In this document: positions 43,147-52,990 of the stretch, piece by piece | Position numbering within the stretch: position 1 is the first letter of the stretch | Layout: each line of letters opens with the position of its first letter | Source of the DNA: Blasia pusilla | Taxonomy: Eukaryota > Marchantiophyta > Marchantiopsida > Blasiales | NCBI GenBank assembly: GCA_050084515.1 | Contig: CM114274.1 | Span: 992,001 to 1,056,000 of the forward strand | Reading direction: 5' to 3' | Length of the DNA stretch: 64,000 bases | Translations under genes and position numbers: made by a program | Notes under the pieces: model-generated | Database searches by the model: none | What the model saw: only the letters and a program-made list of their open reading frames with translations | Told to the model about the DNA's origin: nothing

Positions 43147-43757
43147 GTCGTGTGCATACACATCGCTACTCAACATACATCGCTGGTCACATCCATACCA
43201 CACAACACGGATCTTCCCCACATACGGATAGATCCACACATACACAAAAATCAACTCATACATATACATCGAGATCACAAAAAAAAATAAGAGTCGTAAA
43301 AATGGCATACCAAGCCTAAAACTCCACTTCTCAATTTATATCGACATATCGAGCCTCGTCCATCCTCAGCTCAAGAAATCCCAACGCTAGCATCCTGGCT
43401 CTATCTCACACATGACAAAAGAGGTACTCCAACGGCCCAACATGAGAAAGTTGCTTGGGAAAGAAATCTTCCTCCCTTATATAGGGTTGGGACGAGCCAA
43501 AAGGCTCTTTCCCTAAAAATAGCTATCCTCTTGGTAACGTGCGCGCATAGGTTACTAGGGGCGGGTGACCTGATCAATAAGTCATCCAGCTGTGAAAGAC
43601 CTCAACTAGAAAGTTTTTAGAAATAATGTTTCTAACACAACGGAGCTTTACTCAACCTCATCTGACATCTCAGGACAAAGTTACACTCAAGACAATCTGC
43701 TAGCTCCTATGCCGTATCCACAATAGATCTCAGCCTATCGGATATTCAAATGTGATA
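43147..43757 (-). mobile_element. B-family LTR (core plus tail)
   Basis: On the minus strand it starts TATCACATTTGAATATCC (43757), matches the element B LTR core with its TATA box, and continues through a tail of about 140 bases from 'tgtgatctcgatgtatatg' to 'gcacacgaca' (43147). The tail is also present once more upstream of the LTR start (43760-43900). This is the 3' end of a B-family element whose body is not here. Confidence 0.85.
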
Positions 43758-44035
43758 ACTGTCGTGCACATACACATCGCTACACAACATACATTGTTTG
43801 TCACATCCACACCACACAACACCAATCTTTCCCATACACCGGTAGATCTGCATATGTACAAAAATCAACTCATACATATACATCGAGATCACACAACGGC
43901 CTCCCTAGTTGGCAGTTGGATCCCCCTAACTCCAAATAGCAAATATCACATCTCCCTGACATGACCTACTACCCTATACACATCTCGGACATATCCATCA
44001 TCTCATGGGAACTACATCGAGAGGGGGATTCAGAC
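43758..44035 (-). mobile_element. B-family 3' untranslated region with extra tail copy
   Basis: Minus-strand order: 'gatggatatgtccgagatgtgtat', 'ggtcatgtcagggagatg', 'ggatccaactgccaactag', then 'tgtgatctcgatgtatatg' through to 'gtgcacgaca' at 43760. The first part is related to the A-family untranslated region at 21100-21240. The junction to element E lies at about 44035. Confidence 0.75.
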
Positions 44036-45290
44036 CGTGCATTTTTTTCTTCGATCGGCTCTTGAAGTTCCTCAGGCTTCTTGCCATGTGAAATGAGCAA
44101 CAACGCGCCCTCGATCTAGCTCTTGAAGTGCCAGTTTTACGTAACGGCCGCGCTCCTCGTAACGGCTTTTTGGATGCATTTTCCGAGGTAGTGCGAAGAC
44201 CAAGAACCCCAAAGACCACAACTGCAAAGACCTAGCAAACACGACCCGAGACAAAGACTCCTATCTTGGGTCACTTATGAGTCTTCACGATTCCTAGGCA
44301 TGCCATTCACTCTTGTTGGCAATGCTTCTCCGCTTAATGTTCCTAATTGTAAAGATCCGTTCATAAATACCTCCCGAACCTGGTAAGGTTCCATCCAATT
44401 TAACTTTAGCTTCCCTGGAAATTTGAGGCCTCGATTGTCATAGAGCAACACCAAATCCCCTCTTTGTATTGACTGTGATCTCAGGTTTTTGTCATACCGC
44501 TGCTTTCTTTGGAGCTGAATGGTCCTCGTATGGCCCAAAGCAAGATGTCTTGCCTCTTCCACTGCAACCAAGTCTTCGTTCCTCCTTCCAGTGACCACCG
44601 ACTCTTCTTCGTTTCTTTCCTCTTCCATAATTCGGTACGTGGGCACATCCCATTCGATTGGAACAAGGGGTTGAATTCCATATGTCAAATAGAATGGTGT
44701 ACACCTGGTAGTTACTTTCTCCGCTGTGCAATAGGCCCAGAGTGCAGTAGGAATCTTGGTATCCCAATCATATGCATAGGTGATTGTCAGTCGATTCAAG
44801 ATCCTACAAATCAGCCCATTGGACTTCTCTATTAATCCATTGGCCTTGGGGTTGTACGGGGTTGTCTTGCGGTGCTTGATTAGGTAGTGGTCGGTCAAAG
44901 CTTCACTGTCTGGTTGAGAAAATGAGCTCCCCGATTGCTCACCAATTCCATAGGAGAGCCATATCTAGTAATAAAAATTTCATAAAAAAACTTGGCCATT
45001 GCCTCACTGTCATCCTTTCGTGTTGCGTTTGCTTCCACCATTTTGGTGCAATAATTCGTAGCGATTAAAATTTACTTCCGGTGTGTCTATGGGGTGGCTG
45101 ATGAGATAGGACCCACAAAATTGGTACCCCACTTCTCAAAAGGGGCCAGGGGAAGAATAGGCACCAAAGGCCAGCAAGAGGTCGTTGTCGGCCTTCTTGC
45201 TCTTTAACAAGCATCACACTTTGGATGAAGGATCAGGCATCCTGATACATTGTGGGCCGCCAGTAGCATGCGGCATGGATTTTCTTGATA
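44036..45290 (-). pseudogene. Element E: integrase
   Basis: Minus strand. HHCC part near 45320-45240 (EDVGGHYAIWNTIKKIHAAC). Core pieces with stops lie at 45130-44900. The frame 44898-44275 reads RKTTPYNPKANGLIEKSNGL (catalytic Glu), CRILNRLTITYAYDWDTKIP, TPFYLTYGIQPLVPIEWDVP and the C-terminal LVLLYDNRGLKFPGKLKLNW with PYQVREVF. This is the usual end of Tat/Athila-type integrase without chromodomain. 44274-44036 continues as untranslated or broken end. Confidence 0.88.
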
Positions 45291-46055
45291 GTATTCCAGA
45301 TTGCATAATGCCCTCCAACATCCTCTGAATCCATAGCAGCAATCACCCGTAAAACTTCCTCCTTCTCTAAGCACCTTCTATATTCTCCATCCGCACCAAG
45401 CTTGAATAACACATCACGGCAGATCTCATAAGGCCCTACCTTGTGCAAGAATACTGCCCCTTCCTCTATTTTCATAGGAGTTGGAAAAGTAAGAGTGATT
45501 AGAAATTGCATAATGTCTTCGTGCGAAGATCTTCGCAGGTCCTCCTCGTTGATCAAGGACAACTTTTCGTCCGGAAAGTTGTCTTCAAGGGTCTTTGTGA
45601 GATCGGTCTTTGGCGTCCTTAAGCATGACAAAAAGTCCACATTGGTGTGGATCCTTCTTGCTCTTGTCACCACATCAACTGTAAATTCTTGTAACAAGAG
45701 AATCCACATGGCAATCCTGCCGGACAAATCTGCTTTGACCACCAGGGCACGAAGCGCAAAATGGTTGGCATGAAAAAAAAAAGGGGTATCCCAGCAAGTA
45801 ATGCCAAAACTTCTTGCAGGCAAAGACCATGCCCAAGGCTTCCCTCTCCGTACTAGTGTACTTATGCTCTATGACAGAAAGTTGTCACCTTGCATAATAG
45901 ATAGGGTAATCCTTCTTCTTCTCATCTAGTTGACTTAGTACTACACCAATTGTAAACGACTAGGTGTCAACATACACGTGGAACACTTTCGTCCAGTCTG
46001 GGGGACGAAGCACAAGAGTTGTCGTTAGCACCTGCTTCAACTCCTCAAATACCCT
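45291..46055 (-). pseudogene. Element E: RNase H and tether
   Basis: From about 46010 the reading is broken by a TAG but shows VYVDT, TIGVVLSQLDEKKKDYPIYY and STEREALGMVFACKKF. The frame 45823-45233 goes on FFFHANHFALRALVVKADLS, where the third catalytic motif (T-D-H) is A-N-H, and then the tether to integrase. Element D has the similar change V-N-H at the same place, so this substitution is a family feature and not a random defect. Confidence 0.85.
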
Positions 46056-46848
46056 CTAACATGCTGGCAACCACTCCCATTCCTCGGTCTTCTTCAACAG
46101 GTTTGTTAGAGGCTTCGCCTTTAGCGCATAATCCTTTATGAACCAGCGGTAATACCCCACATGCCCCAGGAATCCCCTTAGCTCACAAAGATTCGTAGGA
46201 GCTTCCAACTCCAAAATTACCTCCACCTTCGCCTTATCTACTTCAATACCGCGTGATGACACTCGATGCCCTAGTAGGATACCTTGTTTTATGGAAATGT
46301 AAGACTTCTCCGGGTGCAACGATAGCTGCACTTCTCGGCACCGAGCCAGGGTAAGCTCTAACTTCTGCAAATGATCTTTGGCCGAGCTGAAGACACAAAA
46401 GTCATCTAGGAAGATCTCTATGAATCTTCGCAAATAGTCTTGAAAGATAGCAATCATCATTCTTTGGAAAGTGGTCGGGGCATTACACATCCCAAAAGGC
46501 ATCACCCAATAGGCAAAAGTATCCCAATCCGTGGTGAAGGTAGTGAGGGTTCGGTCCCTCTCTCTAAGAGATACTTGATTGTAATTGAAATACTGGTCCA
46601 AGAAGGTATAGCGTTCATGGCCAGCCACCTTATCTAAGATAGTGTCTGTAAAGGGAAAGGGGTGGTGATCCTTGAGGGTGGCCTCATTAAGCTTCCTATA
46701 ATCTTGACATACTCGGATCTTCCCTATCTGCTTCTTCAGAACAATGACTATGGGGGATACCCATTCACTACTTAGCACCGGATAGATGACTCCAGCTTCC
46801 AACCTCTGATCAATTTCGTGTTTGACCATTAAATAATACTTTGGATTA
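46056..46848 (-). pseudogene. Element E: reverse transcriptase, 5' cut
   Basis: Open from about 46848 to 46056: NPKYYLMVKHEIDQRLEAGV, SPIVIVLKKQIGKIRVCQDY, TFLDQYFNYNQVSLRERDR, MPFGMCNAPTTFQRMM, F-L-D-D-F-C-V-F-S-S (active site) and LRGFLGHVGYYRWFIKDY. It is very similar to element D. The start of the fingers is missing because a fold-back insertion begins at 46849. Confidence 0.92.
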
Positions 46849-47198
46849 CTCCATCATGGAAATCCATTAATCCACTAATCCATTTGGTTAAATCCAAAAA
46901 TCATCGAAAGAGGACAAACTCTTCATCAAAGGAGTCTCTGTCTTTGTTTGACTCCTCGGATACCTCATCAGGCAGCACTAGCAGTGAAGACTCGGAGTCT
47001 GAGGAAGACTCCAAGGGCAAGAAGAAGAAGAAAGAAAGACGCCCAAGAAGGTCCTCAGTTGAGAGAAAAGGACGTAGGGATTAGAGCGTGAAGAAGGAGC
47101 ATCGCAAGTCGGTGAGTCCAGCTTGTAAGACAAAGAAGGATGGGGAAAAGTCGGCCATCAATGAATCCACCATCGAAATCCATTAATCCATTTGGTTA
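46849..47198. repeat. Inverted copy of gag segment flanked by direct repeats
   Basis: 46904-47163 is the reverse complement of 48780-49040 (gag of the same element): 'cgaaagaggacaaactcttc', 'ggcaagaagaagaagaaag' and 'gatggggaaaagtcggccat' are shared. The insertion is bordered on both sides by 'aatccattaatccatttgg'. Outside these, a short RT word (46821-46848) returns inverted at 47199-47224 ('ccaaagtattctttaatgg'). Confidence 0.85.
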
Positions 47199-47554
47199 AA
47201 TCCAAAGTATTCTTTAATGGTCAAAGACTGGGTACTGTACGGTGCCAAGAAAGTAAATCTTCGTCTCTTCCAATCCATGTTAACCTAAGCTCCATAGAGC
47301 CACGATCTCCCAATGAGCAAGGGGTAACAGGTCACTCTCAAAGGCTGAAGGACAAGATAGTCCAACAAAAATAGCACTCCCCCCCTATCATGGTGGGGAT
47401 CTGAGTGAGTTGCCCCAAAGGTCGCTTGCGAGACTGGTTCGCAAAGCGTAAGTACTTACCGGTAGGTTCATATTTAGTGTAATCCAAGGCTTGAGCAGTT
47501 TGCTATGTCATGATGTTGATCAAGCTTGGAATTTATAGGGACCTTTTTGATGGT
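47199..47554. other. Element E: broken segment between gag and RT
   Basis: After the inverted RT word nothing is recognised with certainty. It occupies the place of the protease and first RT part. Stops are frequent in all frames. No complete protease motif was found. Confidence 0.4.
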
Positions 47555-49930
47555 CTATCCTTCAATCTCTACCTCCACTTCCGGGGCACCTAGGTCTTCA
47601 ACTTCAATGCGAAACAGATCTAACACGGGGAGCTTCTTTGCACGCTCCTTCTTCTTGCGTCCAACCTTCCACTCGTGGAGTATTTTTCCATAAATGGGGT
47701 TATCCATGAATAACTGCAATAAAGATATATTTGCGGGACTCGTAGCAAAATCTTTCAATAGGTTGTAAGCTTCCATCACCAGGGGTGAAGCCACCGTGGT
47801 CTCTACTTTTCTTCTTTGTGATGGGGTAAGACGCCATGCACGAAGACTCCACTTGCTTGTTCTTAATGAACTTGGTTACGGATATGCTTCTCAACTTCTG
47901 GGTAGAAGTACTTCGGATGATTGCGGTCAAAAGTTGGGTCCTCCTTGCCTTAGAGAATAGCTTTCCCTGCTCAAAATGTCTCACCCGGTTTCTTCGTAGA
48001 TGGAACACTTCACGAAGATGAAGACTCTTGGGTCTTCGTCCTCCAGTCTTCTTCTTAGACTTGGACCTAGTATCCACTGCAAAGACCTCGTTGAAGATGT
48101 CTTTGGGCCAATTGGAGGACTCTTCTCTAGTCTTCATTTTCAAGCTTTCTTCTACAATTGTCACATTCCTTGCCTTCCTAGGTGAGGTGACATCTTCCAC
48201 ACATACTAGCTCCACATTGACGTCATTTTTGGCTTCGATGGGGGCCGGTGGGGTGGTGACACATTTGACCAAGAGATGGGGCACTTGAGGCTCTGGACAT
48301 TCTATTGCACTATGTCCTCCCTTCTTACAATTTGCACATAGGGCATTCAAACCCACGGGTTTTTTTGGGTTGGTACAATTGTTTGCCTAGTGATCGGCTC
48401 TCCCGCAATTATAATACCAATTCCTATTTGTAGGTGGGGTGAACGCTGCGGGTCCCATGATCTGTCATGGAAGCCTTTGCTCTCCAAATTGTGGCAACAC
48501 ATATCTTGGAATCCAGCTGCGAGAAGTACTAGCCCCAAGAACTGCTTGAACCACATAACATCCTTCCCCCTGGTCGGCTTCATACCATCCCTCCTCCTTT
48601 GAGGGTTCTTCTTCCATCCAACATAAATCGCATTGCAGTGGGCACTCAGGCATTGTATGCCCGTGAGTCCCACAAGCAGTGCACCATATATTAGGCCGCA
48701 TAAGACTCGGCCTTCTTCTAGGGTCTTTTTGAGCCGCCAAATGTACCTTTGACTCGGCCATTTTCTTTTTCAACTCATTTATGGCCGACTTTTCCCCATC
48801 CTTCTTTGTCTTACAAGCAAGACTCACCAACTTGCGATGCTTGTTCTTCATGCTCTAATCCCTACGTCCTTTTCTCTCAGCTGAGGACCTTCTTGGGCGT
48901 CTTGCTTTCTTCTTCTTCTTGCCCTTGAAGTCTTCTCAAGACTCTAATTCTTCACTGCTAGTGCTGCCTGACAAGGTATCCGAGGAGTCGGACAAAGACG
49001 AAGACTCCTTTGATGAAGAGTTTGTCCTCTTTCAATGATGTCTCTTCTACACGTCCTCCTGGGTTTTTTCGAGGCCTCGTAAGCTTTGGCAGAGGCAATA
49101 ACGGCTGCTAATGAGTCACGCTGCCCTCTGCAACAGTAACAATCCATCTCCTTCGATAATCCTGACATATACCATTCCACCAACTTACCAGCCAAGCTAC
49201 GAAACCTCTAAGTGTACTCTCTCAAAGTCTCTTTCTTCCTTCTTTTAAGATCATAAAGCTTTGTAAGCAGGTGATCATCAAATTCTACGTCCCAAAACTC
49301 TTGAAGGAACGCCTTAAGCAGGGTCTTCCAAGTTTCCAAGAGCTCTACGTCTAGCCCCTCATACCTAACTGGCATGCTTCTTCAAGAGTCTAGGAAAGAC
49401 TCTAAGAAGATCTTTCTTTGATCCTTCTCCATTTGCTTTTGCCACATGGGTAAATTCTAGAATAAAGTCATCCGCATCATCTCGCTTGCTTCCTGCAAAG
49501 GTGGGATATCTTAGCAGCGACTTGCGCGGTTGTGCCATAGGTGCTTCACTCTCTTTGCTATTACGAGGACTTCCGTCACCTGATGGAGAAGGCACGTCCC
49601 ATGTGGTACTGTTATCCTTCTCTTCGTCTGAGCTATGGGGGTGGTCACACTGATCCCACTCCTCTTCTCCGTCAGGCTTTGGTGGTGAATCAGGCGGCGT
49701 AGGCGACTTCCTCCTGTCTCGTCTTTGCCCAATAGGCCTTGGACGAAGAGGGAATGGTTCTTCACAGGTGTCCCTGGCGGTCTCCAGGCACTTCGCTCTT
49801 CTCTTTCTCTTCTTTGTCACTCGGATCTTTGCTCGCGCGTTTCAATGCTTCTTTCCCGATCCATCCAAAACTTCTAAAGATCTTAAATGCCTCACCCTAC
49901 ACACAAGGCTCCAATCCATGGGAATGAAGA
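47555..49930 (-). pseudogene. Element E: gag with two zinc knuckles
   Basis: Minus strand. The N-terminal frame 49820-49365 is Arg/Pro-rich and acidic with KSLLRYPTFAGSKRDDADDF, a capsid start. It continues in pieces: TWKTLLKAFLQEFWDVEFDD, KLYDLKRRKKETLREYT and FRSLAGKLVEWYMSGLSKEM. A Ser/Asp/Lys-rich basic stretch lies at 49040-48850. Two CCHC knuckles follow: C-T-A-C-G-T-H-G-H-T-M-P-E-C (about 48690-48640) and C-A-N-C-K-K-G-G-H-S-A-I-E-C (about 48345-48300). The rest, to 47555, is a linker ending YNLLKDFATSPANISLLQLF, which usually precedes protease and RT in Tat/Athila elements. At least four frame breaks are present. Confidence 0.8.
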
Positions 49931-50078
49931 CTCTTCGGATGAGCTTCTTACTAGCGGGGTACTCTCTACGCAGGAGGATCCTCCTCCACCAGTACCCATC
50001 TTACACAAAGTGGGGGTCCTACAACTTGTTCTACTCCCATACCCCACTCTCTCGCTACCTCTCCTTGCTTGGGAGATC

Positions 50079-50096
50079 TCCCCGGCACCGGCGCCA
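50079..50096 (-). other. Element E: tRNA-Asp-type primer-binding site
   Basis: Minus strand TGGCGCCGGTGCCGGGGA, one base different from the complement of the plant tRNA-Asp 3' end (TGGCGCCGTTGCCGGGGA) that Athila/Tat-type elements use. It supports the classification of D and E. Confidence 0.88.
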
Positions 50097-50244
50097 AAAT
50101 TTCCTTACCTATTTCCTTACGTAAGGTACAACTCAAGGAAAAAAGATACTCTTTCTATCAAAAAGTATTAAGTTCGTTCCCAAGAGACCACTGTTTCCTG
50201 AGTAAAGAGAGGTTTTATAAGAAATAACAAGAGTAAACTCTTTC
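50097..50244 (-). mobile_element. Element E: 5' LTR remnant
   Basis: About 150 bases next to the primer site, shared with the element D LTR at 10825-10930 (reverse complement). The outer part is replaced at about 50245 by a C1-family LTR end. Confidence 0.75.
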
Positions 50245-50450
50245 TTGGCTCGCGTTTGGTCTAGGTTTCCTGGTCGCGACCACTAACGCATGAAACGCAC
50301 AACTCTGTTCCGCGTTTCGTCTCTTAGAATTTTCCAAGAGACTCTTCCAAACGCCTCTCCAAAGCGCAAACCTCGCAACGTGAGTTCCTTTGAGTTCTGA
50401 TGTTTCGCTTGGCGCCTATTTGGTGTTGTTTGGTTATGAGGGTCGCGACA
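50245..50450 (-). mobile_element. C1-family LTR fragment
   Basis: Nearly identical to 34298-34502, the outer end of the nested solo LTR, ending GGGTCGCGACA at 50450. The remaining 800 bases are absent; the fragment abuts the element E LTR. Confidence 0.88.
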
Positions 50451-51080
50451 ATAATTCTCTACAAAAACATCAAAATTTCGAATTTCTCATAAGAGTGGGT
50501 TATCACACTTGAATAGCAGAGCCTCCTCTCTTTACTCTTATGTGCGGTGTCTAAGAATGATTTTTTTGGGTCTGTAGAGTGAGGAGCGGATTGGGAGAGA
50601 AGTCTTTACCAAAAGAATTATCAATAGGGAGATGTATGAAATTTGTTCGACAAAGAGTAGCTTGCCATGACAAATTGAGTTCTGAGAGTATAAAAGAGCC
50701 ATCTAGCTCACTGCTGAGATCTCTACAAGGTTCTTTTGTGTTCAGTGAGGATTTGCCATGGAGTCCTTCCTATTCGACTAGAGAGGATACATTGAAGGAA
50801 ACTTTGGTACTTGTTGAGGAGAGAATGTTATGATGAATATCTTTATTCGACTTATATAGTAATATACACACATCATCCTAATTTCTACATGATAATGAAA
50901 ATTTTGAACTCTCTTTTCAGATAATAGTGATCTTCTAGGGAATGGAACTCCACATTATTCATTAAAAGATCAATTTCCATTCTTCTTGTATATTACAGGC
51001 CACTTGTTTGGTGGATCTTTGTCTTCAATGTGGTTGCAGAAAGTCAGAAACGAGTCCCAAATCCTCATCTTCTCCTAAAA
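50451..51080. other. No gene recognised
   Basis: AT-rich single-copy-looking sequence. An 84-codon open stretch at 50579 shows no family feature. Satellite monomers begin at about 51085. Confidence 0.4.
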
Positions 51081-52990
51081 ATAGAAGAGTTCCTAGTTCC
51101 AAATTAGTTATGACCCATCGCATATCCTACAAGATCCTGGAAGGTCCTCATGGCAATAGCCCTACAATAGCCCGCAAAAGGAGCTATTCCATAAAAGACT
51201 CTGAATGGGATCTGAAGAGATAATTAAATAGCGATTTGGAACTCTAGTTCCAAATGAACTTCGACCCACCTATTATCCTCGTATTTGAAAGGTCTTTTTG
51301 GCGAAAGCCATAAATTCTCCCATGGAAGAACCTGTTCCGGAAATGATATACAACTCCTACCAATGGAATCAGGTTTTGGGAGGCATTCAAAACTCTAGTT
51401 CCAAATGAGATCCGACCCACTACCTATCCTCCAAGATTCTAGAAAGTCCTCTTCACAATAGCCCTACACTAGCCAGCAAAAGGACTCAAGGAGTTGTTCC
51501 ATAAATGGCACCCCTCATAGTGTTGGAATCTGGTTTCGGGAGGCATTGAGAACTATAGTTCCAAATGAACTCTGACCCACCGGCTATCCTCCTTGTATTT
51601 GAAAGGTCCTCTTGGCGGGAGCCATACATTTTCCCGCGGAAGGACTTGTTCCGACACTAAAAATAGCTCCTACCGATGGAATTGAGTTTCTGGAGGCATT
51701 CGGAAATCTAGTTCCAAATGAGATCCAACCCACCGCCTCTCTTCCAAGATTCTGGAAAGTCATTTATGCGATAGCCATACAGTAGCCAATAGAAGGAGCT
51801 GATCCGGAAATGGCACACCTTCTACCGATGGAATCAAGTTTCGAGAGGCATTCGGAACTCTAGTTCCAAATGAACTTTGACCCACCGGCTATCCTACTTA
51901 TATTTGAAAGGTTCTCTTGGCCGTAGCCATAGATTTTCCCCCATAAGGACGTATTCCATCACTGACATACACCTCCTATCGATCGAACCGTGTCTTCAGG
52001 AGGCATTCCGAACTCTAGTTCCAAAGGAGATCTAACCCATCGCCTATCCTCCAAGATTCCATAAAGTCCTCTTGGCGATAGCCCTATAGTAGCCCTCTGA
52101 AGGAGCTATTCTGGAAATGGCTCCGGATACAATAGGAAGAGACAATTGAATAGCGATTCGGAACTCTAATTCCAAATGAACTCCGACCCACTCGCAATCC
52201 TCCTTGCACTACTACAAAAGCCCCCTCTGGATGACTCAAATATTATACGCACCAATTTTCTCTATGTTATAAGACTTACTTCAAAATACTCTAGTGCATG
52301 TGACTCATTTGAATTTTAGGTAAGACATACCATACTTTCAAATAAAACTATGTTATATTAAACTTTCATAAGGAAAAATAAGATGATAAATATTTTTTCT
52401 AGTCCATCATGATTCTAGTTTATCTCCATCCCGATCTTGAACTCTCCCCCCTTCTCTAAGTTTACAATAGTAATTAAATGTGACTCCAATATCTTCAAAT
52501 TAATTAAAGAGTCAGTTAATGGGTTTGGGAGTAACAAAGAGTAATTCAAACAACTCTTAGTAACACCAGTCACAAACTTATTGGTTCAAAATTGTCTCTT
52601 TTCTACTAGTTTTGTATTTGAAAGTTCCTCTTGACGGTAGCTATACATTTTTCCGCAAAAGGACCTATTCTAGCACTAACATACATCTCCTACCCACGGA
52701 ATCGGGTTTCGGGAGGCATTTAGAGCTCTAGTTCTAAATGAGATCCGACCCACGGCCTATGCTCCAAGATTCCGGAAAGTCCTCTTTGTCATAGCCCTAC
52801 AGTAGCCAAAGAAGGATTTCTTCCAAAAATGACACACCTCCTACCTATGGAATCGGGTTTCATTTGAAACTCTAGTTCTAAATGAACTCTCACCCACCGA
52901 CTATCCTGCTTGTATTTGTAAGGTCCTCTTGGCGAGTAGCAAACATTTTTCCACGGAAGTAACTGGTCCGGCTATGGCACAGCTCCTACT
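51081..52990. repeat. Alternating 153-bp satellite (307-bp higher-order unit)
   Basis: Monomers of about 153 bases recur; 'ctctagttccaaatga' starts at about 51243, 51393, 51553, 51710, 51863, 52017 and 52169, and again near 52731 and 52873. Two monomer types alternate. Type 1 has 'tcctccaagattc(t/c)ggaaagtcc' and 'gatagccctacagtagcc'; type 2 has 'tcctccttgtatttgaaagg' and 'gtagccatacattttcccgc'. Both share 'cctaccgatggaatcgggtttcgggaggcatt' in part. A lone piece of the same monomer lies at 63683-63732. Confidence 0.88.
52207..52611. mobile_element. Miniature CACTA-like element in the satellite
   Basis: Starts CACTACTACAAAAG and ends CTTTTCTACTAGT plus one base; the ends are inverted repeats with few mismatches. 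A three-base duplication TTG flanks it (52204-52206 and 52612-52614). Removing the insertion restores the type 2 satellite word 'cctccttgtatttgaaag'. Three-base duplications and CACTA ends are the marks of the CACTA (En/Spm) superfamily. At 405 bases it has no transposase and is non-autonomous. Confidence 0.75.

Noticed and set aside
46884-47084. Ser/Lys-rich plus-strand protein resembling an SR-type protein
   Set aside because: It is the inverted copy of the basic gag stretch of element E (48780-49040), not a separate gene.
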